A stretch of DNA of 64,000 nt from Lampropedia aestuarii (GTDB lineage Bacteria; Pseudomonadota; Gammaproteobacteria; Burkholderiales; Burkholderiaceae_C), in the NCBI RefSeq assembly GCF_004803635.1, contig NZ_SSWX01000009.1, forward strand, positions 62,001 to 126,000, in the 5' to 3' direction. The translations under genes and the position numbers were made by a program. How positions within the stretch are numbered: the first letter of the stretch is position 1; each line of letters starts with the position of its first letter. Positions 25,368 through 36,949 of the stretch are shown here, one piece after another. The notes beneath the pieces were generated by a model. The model did no database searches. It was given only the letters and a program-made list of their open reading frames with translations, and had not been told where the DNA came from.

Positions 25368-25817
25368 ATGGAATGCACGGTTAGTTGGACTGGCGCAACA
25401 GGTGCGCGCTCTGGCATGGGCTTTTTGGCAGAAACAGGCAGTGGCCATGTATTGGTGATGGATGGGGCTTCTGATGCGGTCAAGCCGGAAAACGGCGGCC
25501 AGAATCTGGCGCCGCGCCCGATGGAGACTTTATTGGCCGGCACAGGCGGCTGTACCGCTTATGACGTGGTGCTGATCCTCAAGCGTGGCAGGCACGATGT
25601 CAAAGGCTGCAGCGTCAAAATCACCTCAGAGCGTGCCGAGACGGATCCCAAGGTATTTACCAAAATCCATATGCATTTCACGCTGCAGGGTGAGGGCTTG
25701 CCAGAAGCTGCGGTGGCACGCGCCATTGAGCTCAGCCATGAGAAGTACTGCTCGGCCAGCATCATGTTGGGAAAAACAGCCGAGATCACCACCAGTTTTG
25801 AAATCCTGGTTGCCTGA
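25368..25817 (+). CDS. OsmC-family protein (YhfA-like)
   Basis: A 149-residue OsmC/Ohr-superfamily protein. The two redox cysteines of the family are in GTGGCTAYDVVLILKR and HEKYCSASIML, although the flanking sequence fits the YhfA branch better than Ohr. A ribosome site AAAGGA precedes the ATG by 7 bases. The gene is divergent from the ilvA leader, sharing a 51-base promoter gap. Peroxide reduction is plausible; the physiological role of this branch is unclear. Confidence 0.88.
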   Translation: MECTVSWTGATGARSGMGFLAETGSGHVLVMDGASDAVKPENGGQNLAPRPMETLLAGTGGCTAYDVVLILKRGRHDVKGCSVKITSERAETDPKVFTKIHMHFTLQGEGLPEAAVARAIELSHEKYCSASIMLGKTAEITTSFEILVA

Positions 25818-26021
25818 GAACGTGTTTGCGATCTTTTTGCAGTCGCCCGTCGACATGGCTTGGTTTGTGGCCAAAACTCCAGCGTTTGGGGCGCTGTCGC
25901 TATCGGCCTTTCATCATGTGGGCCTAAACACCTAGTCCATGGTAAAGGCATGTGCAGGCCTGCCAACATGCTTGCATGGTGACCTGCACACATGCCTTGC
26001 GCCCGGTACAAGACGCAGGGG

Positions 26022-27242
26022 TTATGACTTGGGTGGCTGTTCTGGCGCAGTGGCGGTGGAGTCCTCCAGCGGGTGATCCACCGCCTGGATTTTGCGCACC
26101 ACTGGTGTGCCTGCTGCCACAATGCCCGCGACCACCCAAAAGACGGCACCGACACCAATCAAAGCGCCAAATGAACCGGCGACCATGGGCATGAAAAAGC
26201 TTGATGCGTTGATGAACATCAGGCGAATGCCCAAGGCTTCGCCTTGGCGGTTGGCAGGTGTGACCTGGGTGAGCAAGCTCATGATCATCGGTTGCACGCA
26301 ACCCAGTGAAGCACCCAGCACAATCGCGCAAACAATCATCTCGGCCGCGTGTGTCACCATCGGGTAGATGGCAAATACCAGTACCGTGATGATGCACGAG
26401 GTGGCAATCACACGTTTTTCCGAGTAGCGTGAGCTGATCATCGGCAAGGCCATGCGAATCAGCGCGGCTGCAATCGCAAAGGCGCCCAAAATCGTGCCAA
26501 TGGTCGAGGCACTGAGGCCGCGCTCGTAGCCCAGGATAGGCACCAGAAAGGTGTGGATGTCCCAACTGGCCGATTGCAGCCAGTTGACAAACAAGATGTA
26601 GCGGAAATTGGCCGAGCGCAGCAAATCCCATGCATGGGTCGGTGCGGCTTTGGGGTCATAAGGCTCGTAAGGCAATTCACGCACATGCATCACCAGCAGC
26701 CAGGTAATCAGTGGCAGCACCGCGAGCACTGCGAAGCTGATGCGAAAAGCCTGCAAATCACCAGACACGAGGCCGGCATGGTCGATCAACAGGCCCACCC
26801 CAAATGGCCCCAAAAAATTCGAGACTGCAGGGGCAATGGCCAGCCAGCTGAAGAACTGTTTGCGTTCTGCATTCGAGGTGGCCGCTCGGCCAATGTGGCG
26901 CTGCAGCACAATCACCGTAATGCCAGCAGATGCGCCAGTCAGCATGGCGGCAATGCACAGCACAGGAATCGATGGCAGCGCCGTGGCCAACACCATTGCC
27001 AGGCCAGCGGCAAGAACGGCAAAACCCATGGGTCTGCGCACACCGTGGTGGTCGGCATATTTCCCGGCCGGAATCGCCAAAAAGATTTGGCTGAGCGCAA
27101 ACAGCGCAATCAAGGCTCCTACGGCCCCTGCGCTATAGCCCAGCGACAAGGCCAAGAGCGGCGCTGCCAAGCGCAAACCGGTCATTGTGGTGTGCAGGAA
27201 AATTTGTGCAAAAACCAGCCGCAATAATTCGTTTCGTGACAT
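26022..27242 (-). CDS. MFS transporter
   Basis: 406 residues from ATG 27242 (MSRNELLRLVFAQIFLH), with about 12 hydrophobic segments. The MFS loop 2-3 motif is GKYADHHGVRRPMG, and a central loop (HVRELPYEPYDPKAAP) separates the two six-helix halves. No substrate-specific signature is recognised. The C-terminal tail is short and acidic. It is convergent with the OsmC gene and divergent from ghrA. Confidence 0.88.
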   Translation of the reverse strand: MSRNELLRLVFAQIFLHTTMTGLRLAAPLLALSLGYSAGAVGALIALFALSQIFLAIPAGKYADHHGVRRPMGFAVLAAGLAMVLATALPSIPVLCIAAMLTGASAGITVIVLQRHIGRAATSNAERKQFFSWLAIAPAVSNFLGPFGVGLLIDHAGLVSGDLQAFRISFAVLAVLPLITWLLVMHVRELPYEPYDPKAAPTHAWDLLRSANFRYILFVNWLQSASWDIHTFLVPILGYERGLSASTIGTILGAFAIAAALIRMALPMISSRYSEKRVIATSCIITVLVFAIYPMVTHAAEMIVCAIVLGASLGCVQPMIMSLLTQVTPANRQGEALGIRLMFINASSFFMPMVAGSFGALIGVGAVFWVVAGIVAAGTPVVRKIQAVDHPLEDSTATAPEQPPKS

Positions 27243-27376
27243 GCACCGTCTCCATTGTTTCGTGCGTAAGGCCCGCACCCACCAGCAGCATTCTATGAGT
27301 TTAAACACCTTAATCACGCCTATCTGAGGGCGCTGGCGCTGTGAGCGGTGCGCTTTTTTGGGCGATACTGCGCAGC

Positions 27377-28348
27377 ATGACTTCACCAGAATTGACCCCC
27401 ATTCCAATGCCCGCTGCTGCGCAGTCAGAGACCATTGCCGTGTTCTACCAAAGCCCCAGTCTTGCGCCTTTGCTGCAGGCCCTGCAAGGGGCCTGGCCCG
27501 AGGCGCAATGGGCAGTCTGGCCTGAAGTGGCCCCGCAGGCTACCAAAGCCGTGGTCTGGGCACCTACGCAGGCCTTTATCGACCAGCATCCCCACTTGCA
27601 GTACCTGTTTAATATGGGTGCTGGCGTTGATGCATTGCTGCAGCTGCAGCTGCCCGAGCAGTTGCAGGTGGTGCGCATTGAAGATGGCGGCATGGCCGTC
27701 CAAATGGCTGAATACGTCACGTATGCGGTGCTGCGCCATGTGCGTGAGTTTGACCATTACGCCCACAGCCAAGCGAAGGCGCAGTGGCAACCGCGTGCGA
27801 TGCAGCAACGCGCCGACTTTCCGATTGGCGTGATGGGCCTGGGCGTGCTGGGGGCACACGTTGCCAAAGTTTTGGCTGGGCTAGGGTTTGAGGTCAATGG
27901 CTGGAGCCAGAGTCCTAAACAGATTGAAGGCGTGCATACATATGCAGGAGAGGGCGAATTGTCCGCTTTTTTGCAAAGCAGCCGCATTCTCGTGTGTTTG
28001 CTGCCGCTCACACCCGCCACCGAAGGCATTCTGAACCGTGCCCACTTGCAGCAACTGCAAGCGGGGGCCTACCTGATCAATGTTGCTCGTGGCGGCCATT
28101 TGGTCGAAGCCGATTTGCTGGCCTTGTTGGAAGAGGGCCATCTGGCCGGTGCGATGCTCGATGTTTGCCAACCCGAGCCTTTGCCTCCAGAGCATCCGTT
28201 CTGGCGGCATCCACGCATCGCATTGACGCCGCATATTTCTGCCCAGACTGGTCAACAAGAAGCCGCGCAGCAAATCACTGCCAATGCACGGCGCATTGCC
28301 TCTGGCCAAGCGCCGCATGGGCTGGTCAATCGCAGCGGTGGTTATTGA
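27377..28348 (+). CDS. ghrA: Glyoxylate/hydroxypyruvate reductase A-like D-2-hydroxyacid dehydrogenase
   Basis: 323 residues from ATG 27377. The nucleotide-binding segment is [36 protein letters not shown] contains the catalytic Arg region, and [15 protein letters not shown] supplies the Glu. [14 protein letters not shown] carries the catalytic His. The short N-terminal catalytic domain matches the GhrA type. It would reduce glyoxylate or hydroxypyruvate with NADPH. rarA follows 24 bases later in the same direction. Confidence 0.9.
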   Translation: MTSPELTPIPMPAAAQSETIAVFYQSPSLAPLLQALQGAWPEAQWAVWPEVAPQATKAVVWAPTQAFIDQHPHLQYLFNMGAGVDALLQLQLPEQLQVVRIEDGGMAVQMAEYVTYAVLRHVREFDHYAHSQAKAQWQPRAMQQRADFPIGVMGLGVLGAHVAKVLAGLGFEVNGWSQSPKQIEGVHTYAGEGELSAFLQSSRILVCLLPLTPATEGILNRAHLQQLQAGAYLINVARGGHLVEADLLALLEEGHLAGAMLDVCQPEPLPPEHPFWRHPRIALTPHISAQTGQQEAAQQITANARRIASGQAPHGLVNRSGGY

Positions 28349-28372
28349 GCTGCGCTAAAAGGAAGGGGTTGT

Positions 28373-29680
28373 ATGTCTGATCTGTTTGCACAAGAGCCCG
28401 CCGCTCCCCTGGCCGAAGTGCTGCGACCTAAAACGCTGGAGGAGGTGGTTGGCCAGTCCCATCTGCTGGGCGAGGGCAAGCCCCTGCGTTTGGCATTCCA
28501 GTCGGGTCGGCCTCACTCGATGATTTTCTGGGGGCCGCCCGGTGTGGGTAAAACCACTCTGGCGCGGCTCACGGCCACGGCGTTCAAGTGCGAGTTCATT
28601 GCCTTGTCGGCAGTATTTTCTGGTGTCAAAGACATCCGAGCGGCGATGGAGCAGGCCCAGCAAAACCTCGCCATGGGCAAGCACACGATCTTGTTTGTCG
28701 ATGAGATTCACCGCTTCAACAAGTCCCAACAAGATGCCTTGTTGCCCTATGCAGAAAGCGGGCTGGTGACTTTCATCGGTGCGACCACTGAAAACCCGTC
28801 GTTTGAGGTGAACTCGGCCTTGCTCTCGCGCGCGCAGGTTTATGTGCTCAAGTCCCTGACGGACGAGGAGTTGCGACAGTTGTTGCAACGGGTACAGGAT
28901 GCGGGTGCGCTGCCTGGCTTGCAATGGCAGGAGCAGGCCATTGAAACCACCATTGGTTATGCAGACGGCGATGCCAGGCGGTTCTTAAACCTGCTGGAGC
29001 AAACCAGTACAGCGGCCAATGCCTCAGGCATTACGGAGATCACGGCCGATTTTTTGCACAACGCCCTGACCTTGAACAGCCGGCGTTTTGACAAAGGCGG
29101 TGACAACTTCTACGACCAGATCTCGGCGCTGCACAAATCGGTGCGCGGCTCGCATCCCGATGCAGCGCTGTATTGGCTCACCCGCATGTTGGACGGCGGC
29201 GCAGATGCCCGTTATTTATCGCGTCGCATCGTGCGCATGGCCTGGGAGGACATTGGCCTGGCCGATCCCCGCGCGATGCAAATTGCCAATGATGCAGCCC
29301 TGACCTATGAACGCTTGGGAAGCCCTGAAGGCGAGCTGGCGCTGGGTCAAGCGGTGATTTATTTGTCCATAGCGCCCAAAAGCAATGCCGGCTACAACGC
29401 CTACAACCGGGCCAAGGCTTTTGTGAAGCAAGACAAAAGCCGCGAAGTGCCAGTGCATTTGCGCAATGCGCCCACCAAGCTGATGAAGGAGCTCGGTTAC
29501 GGCCATGAGTACCGCTACGCCCATGACGAGCCCAATGCCTATGCTGCCGGCGAGACCTATTTGCCTGACGGCATTGAAGAGCCCGGTTGGTACCAGCCGG
29601 TGCCAAGAGGCCTGGAAGTCAAGATTGCAGAGAAATTAAACAGACTGAAACAGTGGGACAAAGAGGCCGGTAACGCGTGA
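28373..29680 (+). CDS. rarA: Replication-associated recombination protein A
   Basis: A 435-residue AAA+ ATPase related to the clamp-loader family. It starts with [20 protein letters not shown]. Walker A is [13 protein letters not shown], Walker B is [15 protein letters not shown], and sensor 1 is [12 protein letters not shown]. The C-terminal tetramerisation domain ([31 protein letters not shown]) is complete. RarA acts at stalled replication forks and single-strand ends. Confidence 0.96.
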   Translation: MSDLFAQEPAAPLAEVLRPKTLEEVVGQSHLLGEGKPLRLAFQSGRPHSMIFWGPPGVGKTTLARLTATAFKCEFIALSAVFSGVKDIRAAMEQAQQNLAMGKHTILFVDEIHRFNKSQQDALLPYAESGLVTFIGATTENPSFEVNSALLSRAQVYVLKSLTDEELRQLLQRVQDAGALPGLQWQEQAIETTIGYADGDARRFLNLLEQTSTAANASGITEITADFLHNALTLNSRRFDKGGDNFYDQISALHKSVRGSHPDAALYWLTRMLDGGADARYLSRRIVRMAWEDIGLADPRAMQIANDAALTYERLGSPEGELALGQAVIYLSIAPKSNAGYNAYNRAKAFVKQDKSREVPVHLRNAPTKLMKELGYGHEYRYAHDEPNAYAAGETYLPDGIEEPGWYQPVPRGLEVKIAEKLNRLKQWDKEAGNA

Positions 29681-30115
29681 TGCTGCACGAACCAAGCCAA
29701 GCCAAGCCAAGCCAAGCCAAGCTTGCTGTCGGCGTGTTTTCGCTAAGCAGACAAGAAGGGTATTTGCTGCCTGCAGTGCGATGAAATACGAAAACAATCG
29801 TGAACTTGCACACAAGCTGTCACACTAGCCAGAGGTGGGTTGCTAAAATATGTAAACATTTTTAAGTAATCCATCAGGATGTCTCGTGTCTTTGGTTTTT
29901 ATTGGTCTTTTTGATCTGCCGCGCCACCCTGTCGCACAGCCGCTGCAAGGCTCTCATTTGAGCGATTGCACAATGGTTTCGTGCGCAACAGTGTTTGGCC
30001 ATGGCCTGGCAAGTAAGTTGGCTGGAGGCCTCAACAACAAAATACATTTGTTTTCAAGTGCTTTCCGTTTGTGTTCATTTTCGAACAGTTTCTTTCTGCG
30101 GAGCACACTTGTCGC
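29681..30115. other. Gap with a pentanucleotide tandem repeat
   Basis: No gene is visible between rarA and the pilin-like gene. It holds the (CCAAG)6 repeat and an AT-rich stretch near 29845-29875 that may carry a promoter. Confidence 0.45.
29692..29721. repeat. (CCAAG)6 tandem repeat
   Basis: Six exact copies of CCAAG lie 12 bases after the rarA stop codon. Such short tandem repeats can vary in copy number; here it is not inside a reading frame. Confidence 0.95.
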
Positions 30116-30598
30116 ATGAGCTTTCGCCGCAGACCTGGCCAACGTGGTTTATCGTTGATGGATATTGTGCTGATGCAGCTGTTGCTGGTGATGGTGTGCG
30201 CGACCCCGTTTGTGATCAGCTGGCTCAATAGCATGCATGTCGAGCGCAGCAAAGGCGCGCTGATTCAGGCCAGCCAGCATGCGCGCGCCTTGGCACTGCG
30301 TTATGCTGACCCCACGAATGGCGATGCACCCACGCCTTCTGCGCCGGTAGCAGGCATCAAACTGTTGCCCAATGCGATTGTGCTGGTGTGCAGAAAAGAC
30401 CCTTCTGACAGCAACTGTCGTGAAGGTGGCTCGAACGTCGAGTGGCGTGCGGACTTGAGCCGAGGCGTTGGTGTGGCCGTGACCATCAACCAGCAAAACG
30501 AAGTCATTTTTGGCTTTGACCATACTGGTGCCTTGCTGGCGCAAGCAGATTTCAGAATATCCAAAGGCATGGAATACGAAGCCGGCCAACTGTATTGA
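30116..30598 (+). CDS. Prepilin-like protein (type IV pilin/pseudopilin N-terminus)
   Basis: 160 residues from ATG 30116, preceded by GGAG. The start RRRPGQRGLSLMDIVLMQLL looks like a basic prepilin leader ending in Gly, then a hydrophobic helix. The residue after Gly is Leu instead of Phe, and position +5 is Asp instead of the usual Glu. A single membrane helix and a C-terminal domain with a CRKDPSDSNC pair of cysteines follow, reminiscent of FimT/GspH minor pilins. No other pilus genes are nearby. The assignment is moderate. Confidence 0.6.
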   Translation: MSFRRRPGQRGLSLMDIVLMQLLLVMVCATPFVISWLNSMHVERSKGALIQASQHARALALRYADPTNGDAPTPSAPVAGIKLLPNAIVLVCRKDPSDSNCREGGSNVEWRADLSRGVGVAVTINQQNEVIFGFDHTGALLAQADFRISKGMEYEAGQLY

Positions 30599-32269
<1,671 letters not shown>

Positions 32270-32505
32270 TCGACTGCCGTCGCCTCCGCATACACAATGG
32301 CACAGCAAGGTGCCATTTTTTTCGTGGCATCGCCTCTGGAACTGTCATGCAGGTGCTTGTTGCAAACGCGCAATTGGTTTAACAATAGCCAATGAGGCAT
32401 AGTCTTTGCGCCAGGCGCAGTGGCTATCCGCACGTTTTCAGCCAAGGCTGGCACAATCGAGCAGGCATCGCTGCCAACATTGCCCATCATAGGATTGCGA
32501 TTTAC

Positions 32506-33348
32506 ATGAAATTCCAAGGTACCGACAACTACGTTGCTACGCAAGATTTGACCCTGGCGGTCAACGCCGCTATTGCGCTGGAGCGCCCTTTGCTGGTCAA
32601 GGGCGAGCCAGGGACAGGCAAAACCATGCTGGCTGAAGAAGTGGCTCAATCGCTGGGCTTGAATCTGCTGCAGTGGCACATCAAATCCACCACCAAGGCC
32701 CAGCAAGGTCTGTATGAATACGATGCAGTGAGCCGCTTGCGTGATTCGCAGCTGGGTGACGACCGCGTCAAAGACATCCACAACTACATTGTCAAAGGCG
32801 TGTTGTGGCAGGCTTTCACGGCTGAGCAGCCGACCGCCTTGCTGATCGATGAAATTGACAAGGCCGATATCGAGTTTCCCAACGATTTGCTGCGTGAACT
32901 CGACCGCATGGAGTTTTATGTTTACGAGACGCGCGAATGGGTCAAAGCCCGTCAGCGCCCGATTGTGTTCATTACCTCGAACAACGAAAAAGAACTGCCC
33001 GACGCGTTCTTACGCCGCTGCTTTTTCCACTACATCAAGTTCCCAGAGGCCGAGACGATGCAAGAGATCGTCAAAGTGCACTTCCCGCATTTGAAGGGCG
33101 AGTTGCTGGCCGCTGCGCTCAAGAGTTTCTATGAGGTGCGCAGCATTCCGGGCCTGAAGAAAAAGCCCTCGACCAGTGAGCTGATTGATTGGCTCAAGCT
33201 GCTCGTCGCAGAAGATATTCCAGTTTCAGCCTTGCGCAGCCAGGACGACAAAATTGCCATGCCACCTCTTTTGGGCGCTTTGCTTAAAAACGAGCAAGAT
33301 GTGTCCTTGTTCGAGAAACTGGTATTTATGAACCAGCGCAACCGCTAA
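32506..33348 (+). CDS. MoxR-family AAA+ ATPase
   Basis: 280 residues from ATG 32506 (MKFQGTDNYVATQDLTLAV). Walker A is VKGEPGTGKTMLAEE, Walker B is ALLIDEIDKADIEFPND, and sensor 1 is PIVFITSNNEKELPDAFLRR. MoxR proteins act as chaperones with VWA partners to insert cofactors or remodel complexes. A CoxE-like VWA gene lies 1.9 kb downstream on the same strand (35222). The genes in between suggest the pair is not a tight operon here. Confidence 0.92.
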   Translation: MKFQGTDNYVATQDLTLAVNAAIALERPLLVKGEPGTGKTMLAEEVAQSLGLNLLQWHIKSTTKAQQGLYEYDAVSRLRDSQLGDDRVKDIHNYIVKGVLWQAFTAEQPTALLIDEIDKADIEFPNDLLRELDRMEFYVYETREWVKARQRPIVFITSNNEKELPDAFLRRCFFHYIKFPEAETMQEIVKVHFPHLKGELLAAALKSFYEVRSIPGLKKKPSTSELIDWLKLLVAEDIPVSALRSQDDKIAMPPLLGALLKNEQDVSLFEKLVFMNQRNR

Positions 33349-33419
33349 ACAGGTTGCGGCTTTTGCTTCTGCAAGCCCGCTGCGCTGTTGCACTGCACTT
33401 CGCAACGAAGGAATTTGTG

Positions 33420-33899
33420 ATGCTAACAACCGCTCATTCATCTGCGCGTCAAACACGCATTGGGCATGTGCTGGCGCAGTGCGCGGCCAGTCTTGGCATG
33501 GCGGCGCTGCTGATGGCCTGTGGAGATGGTTACCGTGGCTACTTCATCTGGGGCAACAAACCTCCTGCAGAAGACGACGACTCTGGGTTGGTCATTATCA
33601 TCACCAAATCCCAGCTCAGTGCCGCACAAGAGGTGCGGCCGCTGAACAGGTATCAGACCAAACTGCAGCACAGCAGCGCGGCCTTGCAAAGCGAGCTGTC
33701 GCGTTTGCAGACCACCGATGAGGCCCGCTGTGAGCTGGGGGCTGTTGTGTACGAATTGGAGCTGCAATGGCCACAGCGCGCTGAGCGCTACCGCTCGAAC
33801 AATTGGTCTTGTAGCGCAGCTCCAGCAGTCCATATCAAAGACTATATTTCCGCTGTAGATTTAGCCCGTTTTGCACAGCAACTGGCCAAGGAGCAATGA
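33420..33899 (+). CDS. Putative lipoprotein
   Basis: 159 residues from ATG 33420, with GAAGGA upstream. The N-terminal hydrophobic stretch ends in LLMAC, a plausible lipobox with Cys near residue 34, followed by GDGYRGYFIWGNK. The rest is soluble and Gln/Leu-rich with two further cysteines (ARCELG, WSCSAAP). I do not recognise a family. It ends three bases before the GNAT gene, so the two are probably co-transcribed. Confidence 0.6.
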   Translation: MLTTAHSSARQTRIGHVLAQCAASLGMAALLMACGDGYRGYFIWGNKPPAEDDDSGLVIIITKSQLSAAQEVRPLNRYQTKLQHSSAALQSELSRLQTTDEARCELGAVVYELELQWPQRAERYRSNNWSCSAAPAVHIKDYISAVDLARFAQQLAKEQ

Positions 33900-33902
33900 A
33901 CA

Positions 33903-34505
33903 ATGGCATTTGTAGAGGCGGTCCGTTTGGCCGCACAAGGAGTGGTGCTTGAGCCTTTGGGCTTGCAGCACGAAGCGGGCTTGCGCGCTGCGACACAAGA
34001 TGGCCAGTTATGGACGTTGCGCGTGACCTCGGCACCTGAACCTGACCAGGTGCGCAGCTATATTGAGGCGGCACTGGCCGCTCGCGAACAAGGCCAGCGC
34101 TTTGCGTTTGCCGTGCTCGATGAAGCCTCTGGCGACGTGCTGGGCACCAGCAGCTACCATGATATTGTGCCTGCCGTGCGGCGCGTCGAGATTGGCTACA
34201 CCTGGTATGCCAAACGCGTGCAGCGCACGCATGTCAACTCCACTTGTAAGCTGCTGCTGCTCACGCATGCGTTTGAGACCTTGCAATGCCAGATCGTGGG
34301 TTGGCGCACTGACAACTTCAACTACGCCAGCCAAAAGGCGATTGAGCGGTTGGGGGCGAAAAAAGATGGTGTGATTCGCGGCCACGCGCTGCGCCGAGAT
34401 GGCACGATCCGTGACACGGTGATGTACAGCATGAGCGCGTTTGAATGGCCCGAAGCGCGTGCGCAACTGCTCGACCAACAAGCCAAATACCGGGCCCATG
34501 GCTGA
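33903..34505 (+). CDS. GNAT-family acetyltransferase, RimJ/RimL-like
   Basis: A 200-residue protein. The motif VRRVEIGYTWYAKRVQRTHV and the end AIERLGAKKDGVIRGHALRRDGTIRDTVMYS match the RimJ/RimL type of ribosomal or small-molecule N-acetyltransferases. The N-terminus LEPLGLQHEAGLRAATQDGQ is also typical. Substrates are diverse and cannot be predicted. Confidence 0.88.
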   Translation: MAFVEAVRLAAQGVVLEPLGLQHEAGLRAATQDGQLWTLRVTSAPEPDQVRSYIEAALAAREQGQRFAFAVLDEASGDVLGTSSYHDIVPAVRRVEIGYTWYAKRVQRTHVNSTCKLLLLTHAFETLQCQIVGWRTDNFNYASQKAIERLGAKKDGVIRGHALRRDGTIRDTVMYSMSAFEWPEARAQLLDQQAKYRAHG

Positions 34506-34544
34506 GGAGCCGCACATGCTGCCCCGATGTGCTCAAGCGCTGCT

Positions 34545-35132
34545 TCAGGCTGGTGCTGGCGCCTCTGCCAGCAGGCCCACGTATGGCCTGGCAACCAAAT
34601 CCAGAATCGGGATATGCAATTGCTGCGTGAGCCGAATGAACATATTGAGTTGTTCATCTGGCACGATTTCAAACACCCGGTTGGCTACCCGCTCTACGTA
34701 CCGCTCGCCCGAACGCTCCAGGATTAAATTGAGCGCGACCAAAATCAGCTCGAGGATGCTGTGCGGCTCATCGCTTTGTCGCAGCGAGTGCACAACCTGG
34801 ATCGCCTCCTCGTTTTGTTGCAGCTGCAACAAGTCGATCAAATATATTTTGCAGGCCGCCAAACTGCGATTTTTGGCGCGTTTGGGCCCTTCTGCGGCGT
34901 TGGAGGGCACGGCGACCACTGGGGCTGGTGGGGGCGTCTGCGATACGCCGCGCAGTAAACCGGCCTGCTCTAGTTTTTTCAACAGCGGCACACAGTCCTT
35001 GCCAAAAATGTCGACCATGTCGGCTAATGAGCGCGCGCCGTTTGACAGGATCAGAATTTGGCGCTCTTTGGGCGCCAATTGGCTGCGTGCTTCTAATGCA
35101 AAAACGCCGCTGGCGGTTTTCTCGATGGTCAT
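34545..35132 (-). CDS. Hypothetical protein with possible winged-helix start
   Basis: 195 residues from ATG 35132, with GAGAAAGG before it. The first 70 residues (LAPKERQILILSNGARSLAD, then DCVPLLKKLEQAGLLRG) look like a small helical or winged-helix domain. A Pro/Ala linker and a mostly helical second half follow (ELILVALNLILERSGERYVE). I do not recognise the family. It is on the opposite strand between the MoxR and VWA genes and is divergent from the VWA gene. Confidence 0.65.
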   Translation of the reverse strand: MTIEKTASGVFALEARSQLAPKERQILILSNGARSLADMVDIFGKDCVPLLKKLEQAGLLRGVSQTPPPAPVVAVPSNAAEGPKRAKNRSLAACKIYLIDLLQLQQNEEAIQVVHSLRQSDEPHSILELILVALNLILERSGERYVERVANRVFEIVPDEQLNMFIRLTQQLHIPILDLVARPYVGLLAEAPAPA

Positions 35133-35221
35133 GGGCCTTTCTCTCAAAATGCGAGATGCAAGGACTGTAGGCTGGGAATATGAAAGATTGATTACATAAT
35201 TTTTAAAATGGATCAAAAGCG

Positions 35222-36409
35222 ATGCTGATTGATTTTTTCTATACCTTGCGCGCCGGGAAACTGCCTGTATCGGTCAAAGAGTTCCTGGCTTTGCTCGAAG
35301 CCTTGGACAAGGGCGTGATTGGCCCCAAGGCCGAGAACCCGACCAGTCTGGACGATTTCTACCACCTCTCGCGCACTATTTTGGTCAAGGACGAAAAGCA
35401 CTTTGACAAGTTCGACCGCGCTTTTGCAGCCTATTTCAAAGGCGTCGAGATGCTGACCGACTACAGCAAGGAAATCCCTGACGACTGGCTGCGCAAGCTG
35501 CTTGACAAAGAACTCAGCGCCGAAGAAAAAGCCGCGCTCGAGGCCATGGGCTGGGATGAGCTGATGGAAACCTTTAAAAAGCGCTTGCAAGAGCAGCAAG
35601 AGCGCCATGAGGGCGGCAGCAAATGGATAGGCACGGGCGGCACTTCGCCGTTTGGCAATGGCGGCGTGAATCCGCGTGGCATTCGTGTGGGGGGCAAAGG
35701 CGGCAATAAAACGGCCGTCAAAGTCTGGGATGCGCGCATGTACCGCGACTATGACGACACCCAAGAGCTGGGCACGCGCAACATCAAGGTCGCGCTGCGT
35801 CGCTTGCGCAAATTTGCCCGCACCAGCAACGAGCTGGAGCTGGATTTGCAAAACACCATCCAGTCCACGGCGGCCAATGCCGGCTACCTGGACATCAAGA
35901 TGGTGCCGGAGCGGCACAACAACGTGAAGGTGCTGCTCTTGATGGATGTGGGCGGCACGATGGACGAGCACATCAAGCGGGTCGAGGAGCTGTTTTCCGC
36001 GGTGAAAACCGAGTTCAAGCACCTGGAGTTTTACTACTTCCACAATTGCGTCTACGACTTCGTGTGGAAGAACAACAAGCGCCGCTTTGCCGAGAAGTTC
36101 GACACCTGGGATGTGATGCGCAAGTACAACAAGGACTACAAGCTGATCTTTGTTGGCGATGCGACCATGAGCCCGTACGAAATTTTGCAACCCGGTGGCA
36201 GTGTGGAGTACAACAACCCGGAAGCCGGTGCTGAATGGTTGCAGCGCCTCACCAATGCCTTTCCTCACCACGCCTGGATCAATCCTGAGCCGCAAGGCGT
36301 ATGGGGCTACCGCCAAAGCATTGCCTTGATCCAGCAATTGGTTGGCAACCGCATGTTTCCGCTGACCCTCAAAGGCCTGGAAGATGCGATGCGCTTGCTC
36401 TCCAAATAA
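35222..36409 (+). CDS. CoxE-like VWA domain protein
   Basis: A 395-residue protein of the COG3825/CoxE type. An N-terminal helical region (FFYTLRAGKLPVSVKEFLAL) precedes a Gly-rich linker (GTGGTSPFGNGGVNPRG). The VWA domain has LLLMDVGGTMDEH at the metal site; the canonical DxSxS is DxGxT here. A second VWA segment LIFVGDATMSPYEI follows. Proteins of this type partner MoxR ATPases, and one is encoded at 32506. The gene starts within the promoter region of the leftward hypothetical gene. Confidence 0.9.
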   Translation: MLIDFFYTLRAGKLPVSVKEFLALLEALDKGVIGPKAENPTSLDDFYHLSRTILVKDEKHFDKFDRAFAAYFKGVEMLTDYSKEIPDDWLRKLLDKELSAEEKAALEAMGWDELMETFKKRLQEQQERHEGGSKWIGTGGTSPFGNGGVNPRGIRVGGKGGNKTAVKVWDARMYRDYDDTQELGTRNIKVALRRLRKFARTSNELELDLQNTIQSTAANAGYLDIKMVPERHNNVKVLLLMDVGGTMDEHIKRVEELFSAVKTEFKHLEFYYFHNCVYDFVWKNNKRRFAEKFDTWDVMRKYNKDYKLIFVGDATMSPYEILQPGGSVEYNNPEAGAEWLQRLTNAFPHHAWINPEPQGVWGYRQSIALIQQLVGNRMFPLTLKGLEDAMRLLSK

Positions 36410-36456
36410 GACGCAGTAGGCCGCGCGCAGGCGACACAGCGGCCTGCGCCCTGCTG

Positions 36457-36939
36457 TCAGTGCAGTGGTGGCTGCTGCATCTGAAAATGCAGCAAGCTGA
36501 AGTACAGCGTCACATCACCAGCCTGGTCGACAAAGGTGCCCAGCGCATGCTGCAGGCGGGCGGCAATGCACAGGCACTCCAGTGCTTCGGCTTGGCCGCC
36601 GGCGATTTCTGGGGTTGTGAGCAAGGCCAAACCATTGTTCATGCCAAATTCGCGCACCACAGCCAAAGCCTCGCCATGTTGGGCTGGCAAGGCGTCATTG
36701 GCCCAGGCCCACAAAAAGGTGCCGCCGCTTTTGGAGCTGGTGCCCACCAAACACACGGTGGCCACGACATCGCCCAAGGGGCTGTCAAAAGTCAGGGTCG
36801 CAGTGTCCAGATCCCAGCGGTAGGGCGCGCCTTGCAGCGCAAAACGCTGCTGCCACACCTCGTTGCGCTCAAACATCTGTTTGACCGTATCTTTACTCCA
36901 TTGCGTCCAATCGGTGTCGTTGTGCATCGTGCTGCTCAT
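36457..36939 (-). CDS. Hypothetical protein, DUF6882-like
   Basis: A 160-residue soluble protein. The FLWAWANDALP segment, and the later description of an acid-rich helical C-terminus, resemble DUF6882 proteins; I am only moderately sure of the family. No catalytic motif is evident. It is 10 bases downstream of the CoA-transferase gene on the same strand and is probably co-transcribed with it. Confidence 0.6.
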   Translation of the reverse strand: MSSTMHNDTDWTQWSKDTVKQMFERNEVWQQRFALQGAPYRWDLDTATLTFDSPLGDVVATVCLVGTSSKSGGTFLWAWANDALPAQHGEALAVVREFGMNNGLALLTTPEIAGGQAEALECLCIAARLQHALGTFVDQAGDVTLYFSLLHFQMQQPPLH

Positions 36940-36949
36940 GCTGCAGGCC

